Positions 40,539-49,939 are shown, numbered from the stretch's first letter. The stretch is 64,000 bases of DNA from Phytohabitans sp052068095 (GCF_052068095.1 NZ_JBQHDG010000003.1:124001-188000), one strand, 5' to 3'. The notes: generated from the letters alone by a model not told the origin. Translations and numbers: made by a program.

Positions 40539-41408
40539 GTGACTGCTGAGCATGCGTACGCGGAAGACGAGGGCGGCAAGCCGGCCGCCGGGGGACCCGC
40601 GAGTGTGCTCGACGAGATCCTCGCCGGTGTGCGGGAGGACGTCGAGCTGCGACAACAGCGGGTGTCGCTGGAGCGGGTCAAGGAGCTCGCGGCCGCCGCT
40701 CCACCACCGCTCGACGCCTACGCGGCACTGCGCCGCCCCGGCGTGGGCGTGATCGCCGAGGTCAAGCGCTCGTCCCCGTCCAAGGGGCAGCTGGCCGAGA
40801 TCCCGGACCCGGCCGACCTGGCCACGGAGTACGCGGCGGGCGGCGCCCGGTGCATCAGCGTGCTCACCGAGGGGCGGTGGTTCGGCGGCTCGCTGGACGA
40901 CCTCGTCTCGGTGCGGGCCGCGGTCGGCGTGCCGGTGCTGCGGAAGGACTTCGTCGTCTCCAGCTACCAGGTGCACGAGGCCCGCGCGCACGGTGCCGAC
41001 CTGGTGCTGCTGATCGTGGCGGCGCTGGAGCAGAAGGTGCTGACCGGCCTGCTGGAGCGGATCGAGTCGCTCGGCATGACCGCGCTCGTCGAGGTGCACA
41101 CCGAGGAGGAGGCCGACCGCGCGCTGGAGGCCGGCGCCCAGGTCATCGGCGTCAACGCGCGCAACCTGCGCACCCTCGAGGTCGACCGCTCGGTCTTCGA
41201 GCGGATCGCGCCCGGCCTGCCCAACAGCGTCGTGAAGATCGCGGAGTCGGGCGTGCGCGGGCCGCACGACCTGATCCGGTACGCGTCGGCCGGCGCCGAC
41301 GCCGTGCTCGTGGGTGAGGGCCTGGTCACCAAGAAGAGCCCCCGCGACGCGGTGGCCGAGCTGGTCAACGCGGGCAACCACCCCGCCACACCCAGGCCGG
41401 TGCGATGA
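40539..41408 (+). CDS. trpC: Indole-3-glycerol-phosphate synthase
   Basis: It closes the indole ring from CdRP in the fourth step of tryptophan synthesis. The 289-residue barrel has SVLDEILAGVREDVELRQ, VIAEVKRSSPSKGQL with the catalytic Lys, ISVLTEGRWFGGS, VPVLRKDFVVSSYQVHEA, IGVNARNLRTLEVD and IAESGVRGPHD. About 25 residues precede the usual start; the GTG at 40539 is chosen for its GGGGA site. No PRAI (trpF) domain is fused, which again points to PriA. The stop overlaps a tiny frame that leads into trpB. Confidence 0.95.
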   Translation: MTAEHAYAEDEGGKPAAGGPASVLDEILAGVREDVELRQQRVSLERVKELAAAAPPPLDAYAALRRPGVGVIAEVKRSSPSKGQLAEIPDPADLATEYAAGGARCISVLTEGRWFGGSLDDLVSVRAAVGVPVLRKDFVVSSYQVHEARAHGADLVLLIVAALEQKVLTGLLERIESLGMTALVEVHTEEEADRALEAGAQVIGVNARNLRTLEVDRSVFERIAPGLPNSVVKIAESGVRGPHDLIRYASAGADAVLVGEGLVTKKSPRDAVAELVNAGNHPATPRPVR

Positions 41409-41461
41409 ACGCCTCAGCCGCGCTTCCGGCGCGGCACCGACCGGAAGGTGAAGGACGGTGA
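41405..41461 (+). other. Tiny coupled frame between trpC and trpB
   Basis: An ATG overlapping the trpC TGA opens an 18-codon frame (MNASAALPARHRPEGEGR) whose TGA overlaps the trpB GTG. Its first 16 bases repeat the trpB start, so it is probably a by-product of a duplication, yet ribosomes could use it to stay coupled. It is not proposed as a functional peptide. Confidence 0.4.
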
Positions 41462-41473
41462 ACGCCTCAGCCG
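41406..41473. repeat. Duplicated trpB start with hairpin insert
   Basis: TGAACGCCTCAGCCG occurs at 41406 and 41459. Between the copies lie the hairpin GCCGCGC-TTCCG-GCGCGGC (41417-41435) and a GGAAGGTGAAGGA ribosome site. Confidence 0.85.
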
Positions 41474-42678
41474 CCGGCCTCCTGCCGGACGTCAGCGGGC
41501 ACTTCGGGCGGTTCGGCGGGCGCTTCGTGCCCGAGGCGCTCATCGCGGCGCTCGACCAGCTCGACGTGGCCTACCGGCACGCGATGGCCGACGAGGCGTT
41601 CCAGGCCGAGTTCGGGCGGCTGCTGCGCGACTACGCGGGCGTGCCGTCGATGCTCTACCGCGCCGACCGGTTCTCCGCGGCGGCCGGCGCGCGGATCTAC
41701 CTCAAGCGCGAAGACCTCAACCACACCGGCGCGCACAAGGTGCGCAACGTGCTCGGCCAGGCGCTGCTCACCAAGCGGATGGGCAAGACGCGGGTGATCG
41801 CCGAGACCGGCGCCGGCCAGCACGGGGTGGCCACCGCCACGGCGGCCGCGCTGATGGACCTGGAGTGCGTCGTCTACATGGGCGAGGTCGACACCGAGCG
41901 CCAGGCGCTCAACGTCGCCCGCATGAAGATGCTCGGCGCCACGGTCGTCCCGGTGAAGACTGGCTCCCGCACGCTCAAGGACGCGATCAACGAGGCGCTC
42001 CGCGACTGGGTGTCCACTGTAGACGACACGCACTACCTGCTGGGCACGGCGGCCGGGCCGCACCCGTTCCCGGGCATGGTGCGCGACTTCGTGCGCGGCA
42101 TCGGCGTGGAGGCGCGCCAGCAGTTCCTCGACCAGACCGGCACGCTGCCCGACGCGGTCGCCGCCTGCGTGGGTGGCGGGTCCAACGCGATCGGCATCTT
42201 CCACGCGTTCGTGGGTGACGAGGGCGTCCGGCTGTTCGGGTTCGAGGGCGGCGGCGAGGGCGTCACCACCGACCGCCACTCGGCGCGCTTCAGCGGCGGC
42301 TCGCCCGGCGTGCTGCACGGCGCCCGGACGTACGTGCTCCAGGACGCGGACGGGCAGACCGTCGAGTCGTACTCGATCTCTGCGGGCCTCGACTATCCGA
42401 GCGTGGGGCCGGAGCACGCCTGGCTGCACGAGGCCGGGCGGGCGAAGTACCTGCCGGTGACCGACGCCGAGGCGATGCACGCGTTCCAGCTGCTCTGCCG
42501 CACCGAGGGCATCATCCCGGCGATCGAGAGCGCGCACGGGCTGGCCGGCGCGCTGGCCATCGCGCCGGCGCTCGCCGCGGAGCTCGGCCGCGAGCCGACC
42601 ATCATCGTCAACCTGTCGGGTCGGGGGGACAAAGACGTGGAGACCGCGGGTTCCTACTTCGGGATCTTGGACGCATGA
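41458..42678 (+). CDS. trpB: Tryptophan synthase beta chain
   Basis: It joins indole and serine using PLP. The 406-residue protein has GHFGRFGGRFVPEALI, the PLP lysine in KREDLNHTGAHKVRNVLGQ, AETGAGQHGVATATAAAL, the phosphate loop VGGGSNAIGIF, and ISAGLDYPSVGPEHAWL near the end. It is the standard TrpB1 type that works with TrpA. The GTG at 41458 follows AAGGA; the end overlaps trpA by four bases. Confidence 0.97.
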   Translation: MNASAAGLLPDVSGHFGRFGGRFVPEALIAALDQLDVAYRHAMADEAFQAEFGRLLRDYAGVPSMLYRADRFSAAAGARIYLKREDLNHTGAHKVRNVLGQALLTKRMGKTRVIAETGAGQHGVATATAAALMDLECVVYMGEVDTERQALNVARMKMLGATVVPVKTGSRTLKDAINEALRDWVSTVDDTHYLLGTAAGPHPFPGMVRDFVRGIGVEARQQFLDQTGTLPDAVAACVGGGSNAIGIFHAFVGDEGVRLFGFEGGGEGVTTDRHSARFSGGSPGVLHGARTYVLQDADGQTVESYSISAGLDYPSVGPEHAWLHEAGRAKYLPVTDAEAMHAFQLLCRTEGIIPAIESAHGLAGALAIAPALAAELGREPTIIVNLSGRGDKDVETAGSYFGILDA

Positions 42679-43481
42679 GCCTCACCGAGGTCTTCGAGAA
42701 GGCGCGGGCCGAGGGGCGCGCGGTGGCGATCGGGTGCATGCCGGCCGGCTTCCCGACCGTCGAGGGCAGCATCGCCGCGATGGTCGCGATGGCCGAGGCG
42801 GGCATCGACGTGATCGAGGTCGAGCTGCCGTACTCGGATCCGGTCATGGACGGTCCGGTTATCCAGAAGGCGAGCGACATCGCGCTCGCCGGCGGCGTCC
42901 GCACCCAGGACACGCTCCGGGCCATCGAGGCCGTGGCCGGCACCGGGGTGCCGGTGGTGCTGATGACCTACTGGAACCCGATCGAGCGGTACGGCGTGGA
43001 CGCCTTCGCCCGCGACCTCGCCGCCGCCGGGGGCACCGGTCTCATCACGCCCGACCTCATCCCGGACGAGGCGGGGGAGTGGCTGGCCGCGTCCGACGCG
43101 TACCAGCTCGACCGCACGTTTCTGGTCTCGCCGTCGTCGACCGACGCCCGCCTCGCGATGACCGTGGGGCACTGCCGCGGCTTCGTCTACGCGACCGCCG
43201 TCATGGGCGTCACGGGCGCCCGCGACCAGACGTCGGCCGCGGCGCCCGCGCTCGTCGCCCGGGTCCGGGCGGTCACCGACCTGCCGGTCGGCGTGGGTCT
43301 GGGGGTACGCGACGGCGCGCAGGCCGCCGAGGTCGGCTCCTTCGCCGACGGGGTGATCGTGGGCAGCGCACTGGTCCGGTGCGTGCTGGAAGCGCCCGAC
43401 GAGGCCGCCGGGCTGGCGTCCCTGCGCGCGCTCAGCGCCGACCTGGCCCGCGGCGTGCGGGCCGTCAAGCGGGAGGCCTGA
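42675..43481 (+). CDS. trpA: Tryptophan synthase alpha chain
   Basis: It cleaves indole-3-glycerol phosphate and passes indole to TrpB. The 268-residue barrel contains the catalytic Glu and Asp in IDVIEVELPYSDPVMDGPVIQ split across residues 46-66, PVVLMTYWNPIERYGV, GLITPDLIPDEAGEW and FVYATAVMGVTGARDQ. The ATG overlaps the trpB stop. It is the last trp gene; a convergent Nudix gene follows after 122 bases without A or B repeats. Confidence 0.97.
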   Translation: MSLTEVFEKARAEGRAVAIGCMPAGFPTVEGSIAAMVAMAEAGIDVIEVELPYSDPVMDGPVIQKASDIALAGGVRTQDTLRAIEAVAGTGVPVVLMTYWNPIERYGVDAFARDLAAAGGTGLITPDLIPDEAGEWLAASDAYQLDRTFLVSPSSTDARLAMTVGHCRGFVYATAVMGVTGARDQTSAAAPALVARVRAVTDLPVGVGLGVRDGAQAAEVGSFADGVIVGSALVRCVLEAPDEAAGLASLRALSADLARGVRAVKREA

Positions 43482-43603
43482 GTTTGACGGATCGCTCGGT
43501 CGCGCAGCGCTTGAAGGCGACGTCTTCCCTCGGCGGCGGTCTGCGGTGGTCGAGGTCCGCGTCGCCTCAGTCCAGACGCCGCCGCGCTAGCCTCCCTCGC
43601 GAT

Positions 43604-44092
43604 CTAGGCCGCGACCGCGGTGAGCGGCTCGGCGGCTTCGGGGATCTCCGGCTCGCTGTCGCGCAGCACGTGGCGCAGCACACCGGAGTGGCCGGCCACC
43701 GCGTCCGCGATCGCCGCGCGGGCGACCGGGGTCATCGGCTCGGGCAGCATCGAGGGGTCGTGCCAGGACAGCCGGCTGATCCGGCCGGGTGAGTTGACGC
43801 TCGCCTCGCCGCCGTCGATCTGGCCGCGGAAGACGTACTTGAGCACGTCGGGCATGTCTTCGCCACAGGTGTTGCCGGTCAGCTCGTAGACGCCGACCAG
43901 GTCGACCATGTGGGTCTCCAGACCGGTCTCCTCGCGGATGTCGCGGATCGCCGCGTGGACCGGGCTCTCGGCCTGGCGGATGCGACCGCCGGGCAGGCAC
44001 CACAGCCGGTGCCCCTGACTTTGCTGGCAGAGCAGCACGCGGCCGGCGGCGTCGGTGATGACGGCGGCCACCGCGGAGGTCAAAGAGCTCAT
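43604..44092 (-). CDS. Nudix hydrolase
   Basis: The 162-residue protein hydrolyses a nucleoside diphosphate linked to another group; the substrate is unknown. The Nudix box reads GGRIRQAESPVHAAIRDIRE then ETGL, with Asp in place of one usual Glu but the metal-binding EE kept. Strands before (RVLLCQQSQGHRLWCLPGG) and after (VYELTGNT) fit the fold. The ATG at 44092 is preferred to a TTG two codons earlier. It lies between trpA and lgt, opposite to both. Confidence 0.87.
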   Translation of the reverse strand: MSSLTSAVAAVITDAAGRVLLCQQSQGHRLWCLPGGRIRQAESPVHAAIRDIREETGLETHMVDLVGVYELTGNTCGEDMPDVLKYVFRGQIDGGEASVNSPGRISRLSWHDPSMLPEPMTPVARAAIADAVAGHSGVLRHVLRDSEPEIPEAAEPLTAVAA

Positions 44093-44212
44093 GGACAAAG
44101 AGCGTACGACTGCCCAACGGAGAAGTCAGCCGTCGTTCACCGACAAACCATGCCCGATTTGGGCGTGACCGGGCTAACGCGAGCGCGGCCCGCGACGGTA
44201 GCGTGTGCACCC

Positions 44213-45448
44213 GTGACAATCGCCGCAATCCCGAGCCCCAGCTCAGCGGTCTGGGAGCTCGGTCCGATCCCGATCCGGGCATACGCTCTCTGCATCGTCC
44301 TCGGCATCGCCGTCGCCTGCGCGGTGACCGAGTTCCGGCTGCGCCGCCGCGGCGGGCCGCCGTGGGCGGTCCTCGACATCGCGGTGTGGGCGGTGCCGTT
44401 CGGCATCGTCGGCGCCCGGCTCTACCACGTCATCACGTCGCCGCAGGACTACTTCGGCGAGGGCGGCAGCCCGGCTGACGCGTTCAAGATCTGGGAGGGT
44501 GGCCTCGGCGTCTGGGGCGCGGTCGCCGGTGGCGTGCTCGGCGGCTGGATCGCCTGCCGCCAGCTCGGCATCCCGCTGACCGTCGTCGCCGACGCGGTGG
44601 CACCGGGCCTGCCCCTCGCGCAGGCGGTCGGCCGGGTGGGCAACTGGTTCAACAACGAGCTGTACGGCGGCGTCACCACCCTGCCCTGGGGCCTCAAGAT
44701 CCACCAGATGGACCCGGAAAACCCGGGCCACGCCCTCAAGGACCAAAACGGCGACCCCATCCTCGAGCCCGACCTCTACCACCCCACGTTCCTCTACGAG
44801 GCGCTGTGGAACATCGGGGTCGCGGTGCTGGTGCTGCTCGTCGACCGCCGGTTCAAGCTGGGCAAGGGGCGGGCCTTCGCGCTCTACGTGATGGGCTACA
44901 CGGTCGGCCGGTTCTGGATCGAGCTGATGCGCACCGACGAGGCCAACGACATCGCGGGCGTGCGGGTCAACGTGTACGTCTCGGTGCTGCTCTTCCTCGG
45001 TGCCCTGCTCTACTTCGTGCGCACCCGCGGCTTCCAGGAGTTCCTCGTGCCCCGGGACGCGCCGGCGCTCGCCCCGGTCGGCGGCGGGAGCACCGACGTC
45101 TCGCAGCGGGACGTCTCCGGCGGCGCGGCCGAGCGGGCGGCGGCCAAGCCCAGCGGCTACCGCGTGGTGACCGAGGAGCAGTACCTGCGGTACAAGGAGA
45201 CCGGCGACCTGCCACCCGACGACGAGCCGGCCGGCGACTCGGGCGACCTGCTCGATGACTTCGCGGACGACGAGACGATCGAGCGCACCGGCGACGTGGC
45301 GATCACCGAGGACCCCGGCGACGATGACGACGACGCCGAGAAGGCGGACGGCGCGTCCGACCCCGGCGCTTCCGCGGACGGCGACAATGGCCCCGCCGGC
45401 GACGCCGACCCGCCGGACCGCGCGGTCACCTCCAAAGACGACCGCTGA
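44213..45448 (+). CDS. lgt: Prolipoprotein diacylglyceryl transferase
   Basis: It transfers diacylglycerol from phosphatidylglycerol to the lipobox cysteine of lipoproteins in the plasma membrane. The 411-residue protein has seven membrane segments, the signature GRVGNWFNNELYGG, an HPTFLYEALWN segment and GRFWIELMRTDEAN. The membrane enzyme ends near residue 285; a highly acidic, disordered tail of about 120 residues follows (DDEPAGDSGDLLDDFADDE), longer than in most Lgt. The GTG at 44213 gives the family start. Position after trpA is common in actinobacteria. Confidence 0.96.
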   Translation: MTIAAIPSPSSAVWELGPIPIRAYALCIVLGIAVACAVTEFRLRRRGGPPWAVLDIAVWAVPFGIVGARLYHVITSPQDYFGEGGSPADAFKIWEGGLGVWGAVAGGVLGGWIACRQLGIPLTVVADAVAPGLPLAQAVGRVGNWFNNELYGGVTTLPWGLKIHQMDPENPGHALKDQNGDPILEPDLYHPTFLYEALWNIGVAVLVLLVDRRFKLGKGRAFALYVMGYTVGRFWIELMRTDEANDIAGVRVNVYVSVLLFLGALLYFVRTRGFQEFLVPRDAPALAPVGGGSTDVSQRDVSGGAAERAAAKPSGYRVVTEEQYLRYKETGDLPPDDEPAGDSGDLLDDFADDETIERTGDVAITEDPGDDDDDAEKADGASDPGASADGDNGPAGDADPPDRAVTSKDDR

Positions 45449-45473
45449 GGCACGAGACTAGGGGGCGCCACCG

Positions 45474-46670
45474 ATGCGTACGGCTGTGGTCGTCGGGGCG
45501 GGCATCGGCGGCCTGGCCGTAGCGGGCGCACTGGCCCGGTCCGGCTGGCAGGTGACTGTGCTGGAGCGCGACGACCGGGTCCGGGCCGAGCGCACCGCGC
45601 TGATCCTCTGGCCGAACGCGATGCGCGCCCTCGACGCCCTCGGCCTCGCCGGCGGGCTCGACGCGATCGCCACGCCGCTGCCCGACAGCGGTGTACGCCG
45701 GCCGGACGGGCAGTGGCTCGTGCAGCCGCGCGGTGTGGTCGGGCGCGGCCCGGTGATCGTGCACCGCGAAGACCTGTACGACGCGCTCGTGGCCGGGCTC
45801 GGCGACCGGGTCGAGATCCGCACCGGCGTGACCGTGCGCGGCGTGCGGGCCGACGAGCGGGAGCGGCCCGCGGTGAGCGACGGCCGCACCACGTACGAGG
45901 GAGACGTCGTCGTGGCCGCCGACGGCATCGACAGCGCGGTGCGGCGGCGGCTGGCGCCGGAGTCCACTGTGGTCAGTTCGGGCTGCGCGGCGTGGCGGGC
46001 CGTCATCCCGTGGTATCGCGTGCCACCGCTCAACGAGGGGCGCCCGGTGGTGGGGGAGACGCTCGGCGCGGGATACCGCTTCGTCGCAGCCCAGCTCGGC
46101 CAGCGCGGCTCGTCCGGCGGCTCCACCCGCGGCGGCGTCTACTGGGTCGCCACGGCCGCCGGCGCGCCCCGGCCCGAGCCGCCGGCCACCCAGCTCGCGC
46201 TGCTGCGGCGGTGGTTCGCCAAGTGGCACCCGCCGATCGGCGACCTGCTCGCCGCCACCGAGCCCGACGACCTCGTGCAGCAGGAGGTGCGCGAGCTGCG
46301 CCCGCTGCCCCGCGAGTACGGCTTCCCGGCCGGGCCGGGCGGTTTCGCGCTCCTCGGCGACGCCGCCCACGCGATGCCGCACCACCTCGGCCAGGGCGCG
46401 TGCCTCGCGCTGGAAGACGCGGCGACGCTCGGCTCGGTGCTGCGCGACGCGGTGCCCGGCGGGCAGGTGCGGGAGGCGATCGCCGCGTACTCCCGGCAGC
46501 GCCGACCCCGCGCCGCCACGGTCGTGCGCCAGACCCGCCGGATGTCCGCGGTGCTCCAGGCCCGGGGCCGCCTCGCGCTGCGCGCCCGCGACGCCGCGCT
46601 GGGCACGATCAGCCCGCGCCTGATGGGCAGTGCGGCGACCGCCGCCGCGGCCTGGAAACCCCCCGCCTGA
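45474..46670 (+). CDS. FAD-dependent monooxygenase
   Basis: The 398-residue flavoprotein belongs to the p-hydroxybenzoate hydroxylase/UbiH fold. It has the dinucleotide motif VVVGAGIGGLAVAGAL, the DG motif in VVAADGIDSAVRR and the FAD-closing GDAAHAMPHHLGQGACLALE. It should hydroxylate an aromatic or polyketide-like substrate using NAD(P)H, but no substrate can be inferred. It lies 25 bases after lgt on the same strand. Confidence 0.92.
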   Translation: MRTAVVVGAGIGGLAVAGALARSGWQVTVLERDDRVRAERTALILWPNAMRALDALGLAGGLDAIATPLPDSGVRRPDGQWLVQPRGVVGRGPVIVHREDLYDALVAGLGDRVEIRTGVTVRGVRADERERPAVSDGRTTYEGDVVVAADGIDSAVRRRLAPESTVVSSGCAAWRAVIPWYRVPPLNEGRPVVGETLGAGYRFVAAQLGQRGSSGGSTRGGVYWVATAAGAPRPEPPATQLALLRRWFAKWHPPIGDLLAATEPDDLVQQEVRELRPLPREYGFPAGPGGFALLGDAAHAMPHHLGQGACLALEDAATLGSVLRDAVPGGQVREAIAAYSRQRRPRAATVVRQTRRMSAVLQARGRLALRARDAALGTISPRLMGSAATAAAAWKPPA

Positions 46671-46801
46671 CCTCATCGCGAATCTGCCCGAAGGGGGCAG
46701 TCACGTAGCCGGGCGGACATCCATGCCGGCACACGGCGGGCGCAGAAGTCGGACCGAACGGATGCTGACCGTCGCAGCGCGCGAGGGGCACACTACGCGC
46801 A

Positions 46802-49774
46802 ATGACCGATGGCCTACGCGTACGCCCGGGACAGGTGCGCTTGCTGGGGCCGGTGGAGTTGACCGGTCCGGGTGGGCCGGTTCCGCTCGCCACCGGCGCG
46901 CGCCGGCTGCTCGCCGCCCTCGGCCTGCGCGGCGGTGAGGTCGTCGGCTGGGCCCAGCTGAGCGCGGCGGGCCTCGACCCGGTGGCCCTCGACCGCGACG
47001 CGGCGGCACTCGCCGGTGCGCTGGCCCGGGTCGGCCTGCGCGGCGCGCTACAGACCCGCCCGTCCGGCATGCGCCTCGGCGCTCGGCATATCGACGCGCT
47101 CCGCTGCCAAGACGAGCTGCGCCGGGCCCGCTCCCGGCGGGCTGCGGGAGACCTCCCGGCCGCGATCGCCCTCTACGACCGCGCGCTGGCCCGGTGGCGT
47201 TCCGACACCCCGCTCGACGGGATCGCACTGACCGGCTGGGCGGCCGCGGAGGCCAAGCGGCTGCGCGACACCCGCACCCGGGCCCACGAGGAGCGGTGGG
47301 ACTGCGTGCTCCGCCACGCCGGCGACGCGGTCCGGGCCACCGGCGCGCCGGTCGCCGACCGGGCCGCGGTGCGTGCCGGCATCGAGGCCACCAAGGCGGC
47401 GGAGGTGGCGGCCACCGAGCTCGAGGCGGGCGTGGCCAAGCACCCGCTGCGCGAGCGCCGGTGGGAGCTGCTGCTGACCGCGTCGCTGCTCAGCGGCGGG
47501 CGGGCGGCCGCCCGATCGGTGTACGAGCGCGCGGTCCGCACCTTCGCCGACCAGCTCGGCGTCGAGCCGGGCGAGCGGCTGCGCGCGCTGGCCGCCGCGG
47601 CCGAGCGCGGTGACATCGCCGAGCTGCCCGCCCCGCCCCGGCCCGAGCCCCGCGTGCCCCGGCGGGTGGCGCCGCCGCCGGTGCCGCTGACCAGCCTGCT
47701 CGGCCGTGACACGCTCCTCGACGACATCGGCGCGCGGCTCGCCGCCCACCGGCTGGTCACGCTGGTAGGCCCCGGCGGCGCCGGCAAGACCCGGCTGGCG
47801 ATCGCCGCGGCCGGCGTGCTGGGCGGGCCGGTGGCCTGGTTCGTCGACCTCAGCGTGGTCGACCGGCCGGTCCTGGTGCCCAGCGCGGTCGCCGAGACGC
47901 TGGGCCTGCGCGAGGATCCCGGGCTCGACCCGGTCGACGCGATCGCCGAGGAGATCGGTGAGCACGAGGTGCTGCTCGTGCTCGACAACTGCGAGCATCT
48001 GGTCGCCGGCTGCGGCGAGCTGGCGCGCGAGCTGCTCGCCCGCTGCCCGGCGCTGCGCATCCTCGCCACCAGCCGGGCGCCGCTGCGGGCCGACGACGAG
48101 TCGATCGTGCCCGTCCCGCCGCTGCCGCTGCCCACCGCGGCCGGCGGCCACACGCTGGCCGACCTGGCCACGCACGCCGCGACCCGGCTCTTCCTGGAGC
48201 GGGCCCAGGCGCGCTCGGGCCGCCCGGTGCCCGAGGGCAGCGCCGACGCGGTGGCCCAGCTCTGCGCGGAGCTCGACGGGCTGCCGCTCGCCATCGAGCT
48301 GGCCGCCGCGCGCACCCCGCTGTTGAGCGTCTCCGAGATCGTCGCCCGCATCCGCACCGACCAGCGGCTGCTGCACAGCCCCGACCCCACGACCCCGCCC
48401 CGCCACCGCACCGTGGCGGCCGCCGTCGAGTCCAGCCTCGAGCAGCTCGCGCCGGACGTGCAGGCGTTCTTCGAGCGCCTGGCGGTCTTCGCGGGCAGCT
48501 TCGACACCGCCGCGGCCGACGCCGTGCGCGCCGGCACCAGCTCCGACCCCACCGCGCTCGACCAGCTCGTCAACGCGTCGCTGGTCGAGGCCAACGCCGG
48601 CCGCTACCGCCTGCTCATGCCCATCCGCCGCCACGCGCTGGCCCGCCTGCACGCCGACGTGCCCGCCGCCCGCACCGCACACGCCGCGCACTACCTGCGG
48701 GTCGCCGAAGCGGCCGACACCGACCTGCGCGGCCACGCCCAGGAGGCCGGGCTGGCCCGGCTGCGCGCCGACGCGCCCAACATGCGCGCCGCGATGGCCT
48801 GGCTGGCCGAGGCCCGCCCGATCGCCGTGCCCTACGGTGACCTGCGCCTGGCCACCGCGCTCGCCATGTACTGCCGGATCGAGGGCCACTACCGCGAGGC
48901 CCGCGGCTGGCTCGCCGCCGCGCTGGCCCGCCACCCCCGCGCCCCCGCCCTCCTGCGCGGCGCCGCCGCGGCCGACGCCGCCATGCTGGCGATGCTGTTG
49001 TGCGACTACCCGGCCGCCGCCGAGTACGCCGGCACCGCCCGCGCCGCCTACCGCGCCCTGGGTGACCGCCGTGCGGAGGCCCGCGTGGAGATGATCCTCG
49101 GTTCGGTGGCCCGCGAACGCGCGCAGTACGAGGCCTCCGCCGCCCACCTCGACAAGGCCGCCGCCATCTACGTCGAGTGCGGCGACGAGCTGGGCGAGGC
49201 CCGCGCCGTGCAGCTGCGCGGCTTCACCGCCTGGCTGGCCGGCGACTTCGACCGCGCCGAGCTGCGCCTGCGCGCCTGCCGCCGCTGGTTCGAACGCCTG
49301 GGCGACGCCGAGGCGGCCGCCTCCGCCCTGATGAACCTCGGCGCCGTCGCCCTCTACCGCGGCGACACCGACCGCGCCACAAGCCTGCTCGACGCGGCAC
49401 TGGAGCGCTACGCCGCGCTGGGCTTCCCCGAAGGCGTCGGCTGGGCGCACAACCTCCGCGGCCTGGTCGAGCTGCGCACCGGTCGGGCAGACCGGGCCGA
49501 GGAGCATCTCGCGCTGAGCCTCGCGACCCACCGCAAGGTCGGCGACCGCTGGCGCACGGCGAGCGTGCTGGAGGCCCTCGCCGAGGTACACCGCCGCGAC
49601 GACCCGGCCCGCGCCGCCGAGCTCCTGGCCGACGCCGGCCGCATCCGCGACGAGATCGGCGCCCCCGTCCCCGCCTGCGAACGCCCCGACACCGAAGCGA
49701 CGGCGGCCGCCTTGCGCGCCGCCCTCGGCGACGGCACGCCATTGCCGGCGCGCGCTCTGATCCCGCCCATTTAG
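46802..49774 (+). CDS. AfsR/SARP-like regulator with ATPase and TPR domains
   Basis: The 990-residue protein has the AfsR layout. Residues 10-75 should be the OmpR-type DNA-binding domain but are shortened: the first strands (RLLGPVELTGPGGPVPL) and one helix remain, while the usual DALWG and SRLR recognition part is not recognisable. A bacterial transcriptional activation domain (residues 88-255) follows, then an NB-ARC ATPase with VGPGGAGKTRLA, VLLVLDNCEHL and GLPLAIELAAA, and about ten TPR-like repeats. Such proteins control secondary metabolism. DNA binding may be altered or lost. Repeat B5 begins at the stop. Confidence 0.88.
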   Translation: MTDGLRVRPGQVRLLGPVELTGPGGPVPLATGARRLLAALGLRGGEVVGWAQLSAAGLDPVALDRDAAALAGALARVGLRGALQTRPSGMRLGARHIDALRCQDELRRARSRRAAGDLPAAIALYDRALARWRSDTPLDGIALTGWAAAEAKRLRDTRTRAHEERWDCVLRHAGDAVRATGAPVADRAAVRAGIEATKAAEVAATELEAGVAKHPLRERRWELLLTASLLSGGRAAARSVYERAVRTFADQLGVEPGERLRALAAAAERGDIAELPAPPRPEPRVPRRVAPPPVPLTSLLGRDTLLDDIGARLAAHRLVTLVGPGGAGKTRLAIAAAGVLGGPVAWFVDLSVVDRPVLVPSAVAETLGLREDPGLDPVDAIAEEIGEHEVLLVLDNCEHLVAGCGELARELLARCPALRILATSRAPLRADDESIVPVPPLPLPTAAGGHTLADLATHAATRLFLERAQARSGRPVPEGSADAVAQLCAELDGLPLAIELAAARTPLLSVSEIVARIRTDQRLLHSPDPTTPPRHRTVAAAVESSLEQLAPDVQAFFERLAVFAGSFDTAAADAVRAGTSSDPTALDQLVNASLVEANAGRYRLLMPIRRHALARLHADVPAARTAHAAHYLRVAEAADTDLRGHAQEAGLARLRADAPNMRAAMAWLAEARPIAVPYGDLRLATALAMYCRIEGHYREARGWLAAALARHPRAPALLRGAAAADAAMLAMLLCDYPAAAEYAGTARAAYRALGDRRAEARVEMILGSVARERAQYEASAAHLDKAAAIYVECGDELGEARAVQLRGFTAWLAGDFDRAELRLRACRRWFERLGDAEAAASALMNLGAVALYRGDTDRATSLLDAALERYAALGFPEGVGWAHNLRGLVELRTGRADRAEEHLALSLATHRKVGDRWRTASVLEALAEVHRRDDPARAAELLADAGRIRDEIGAPVPACERPDTEATAAALRAALGDGTPLPARALIPPI

Positions 49775-49840
49775 AGAAATTTTGTGAGCTACCGCGACGT
49801 CCGTCGTGGTCCGTGCCGTTGCGCGGGGCCCCCGCGGCTG
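49774..49840 (+). repeat. Intergenic repeat B, copy 5
   Basis: It begins AGAGAAATTTTGTGAGCTAC and continues CGCGACGTCCGTCGTGGTCC, GTGCCGTTGCGCGG. It starts at the stop codon of the AfsR-like gene and points the same way. Confidence 0.85.
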
Positions 49841-49841
49841 T

Positions 49842-49880
49842 AGGGCTAACGATCATGGCGCCGCCCAGATGTTGAGCGAG
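49842..49880. repeat. Partial element C, copy 3
   Basis: GGGCTAACGATCATGGCGCC and GATGTTGAGC match 18090-18125 (GGGCTAACGATCATGACGC, GATGCTGAGC). Only one arm of the palindrome is present. Confidence 0.7.
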
Positions 49881-49939
49881 TCGCCTGCGCCGCGACAAGA
49901 GAATCGAAAACCGGTCGCCCGCACCGTGCGTCACGGGGG

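Noticed and set aside
43482..43603. Searched for A/B repeats in the trpA-Nudix convergent gap
   Set aside because: None is present; the gap is listed as a negative case for the repeat rule.
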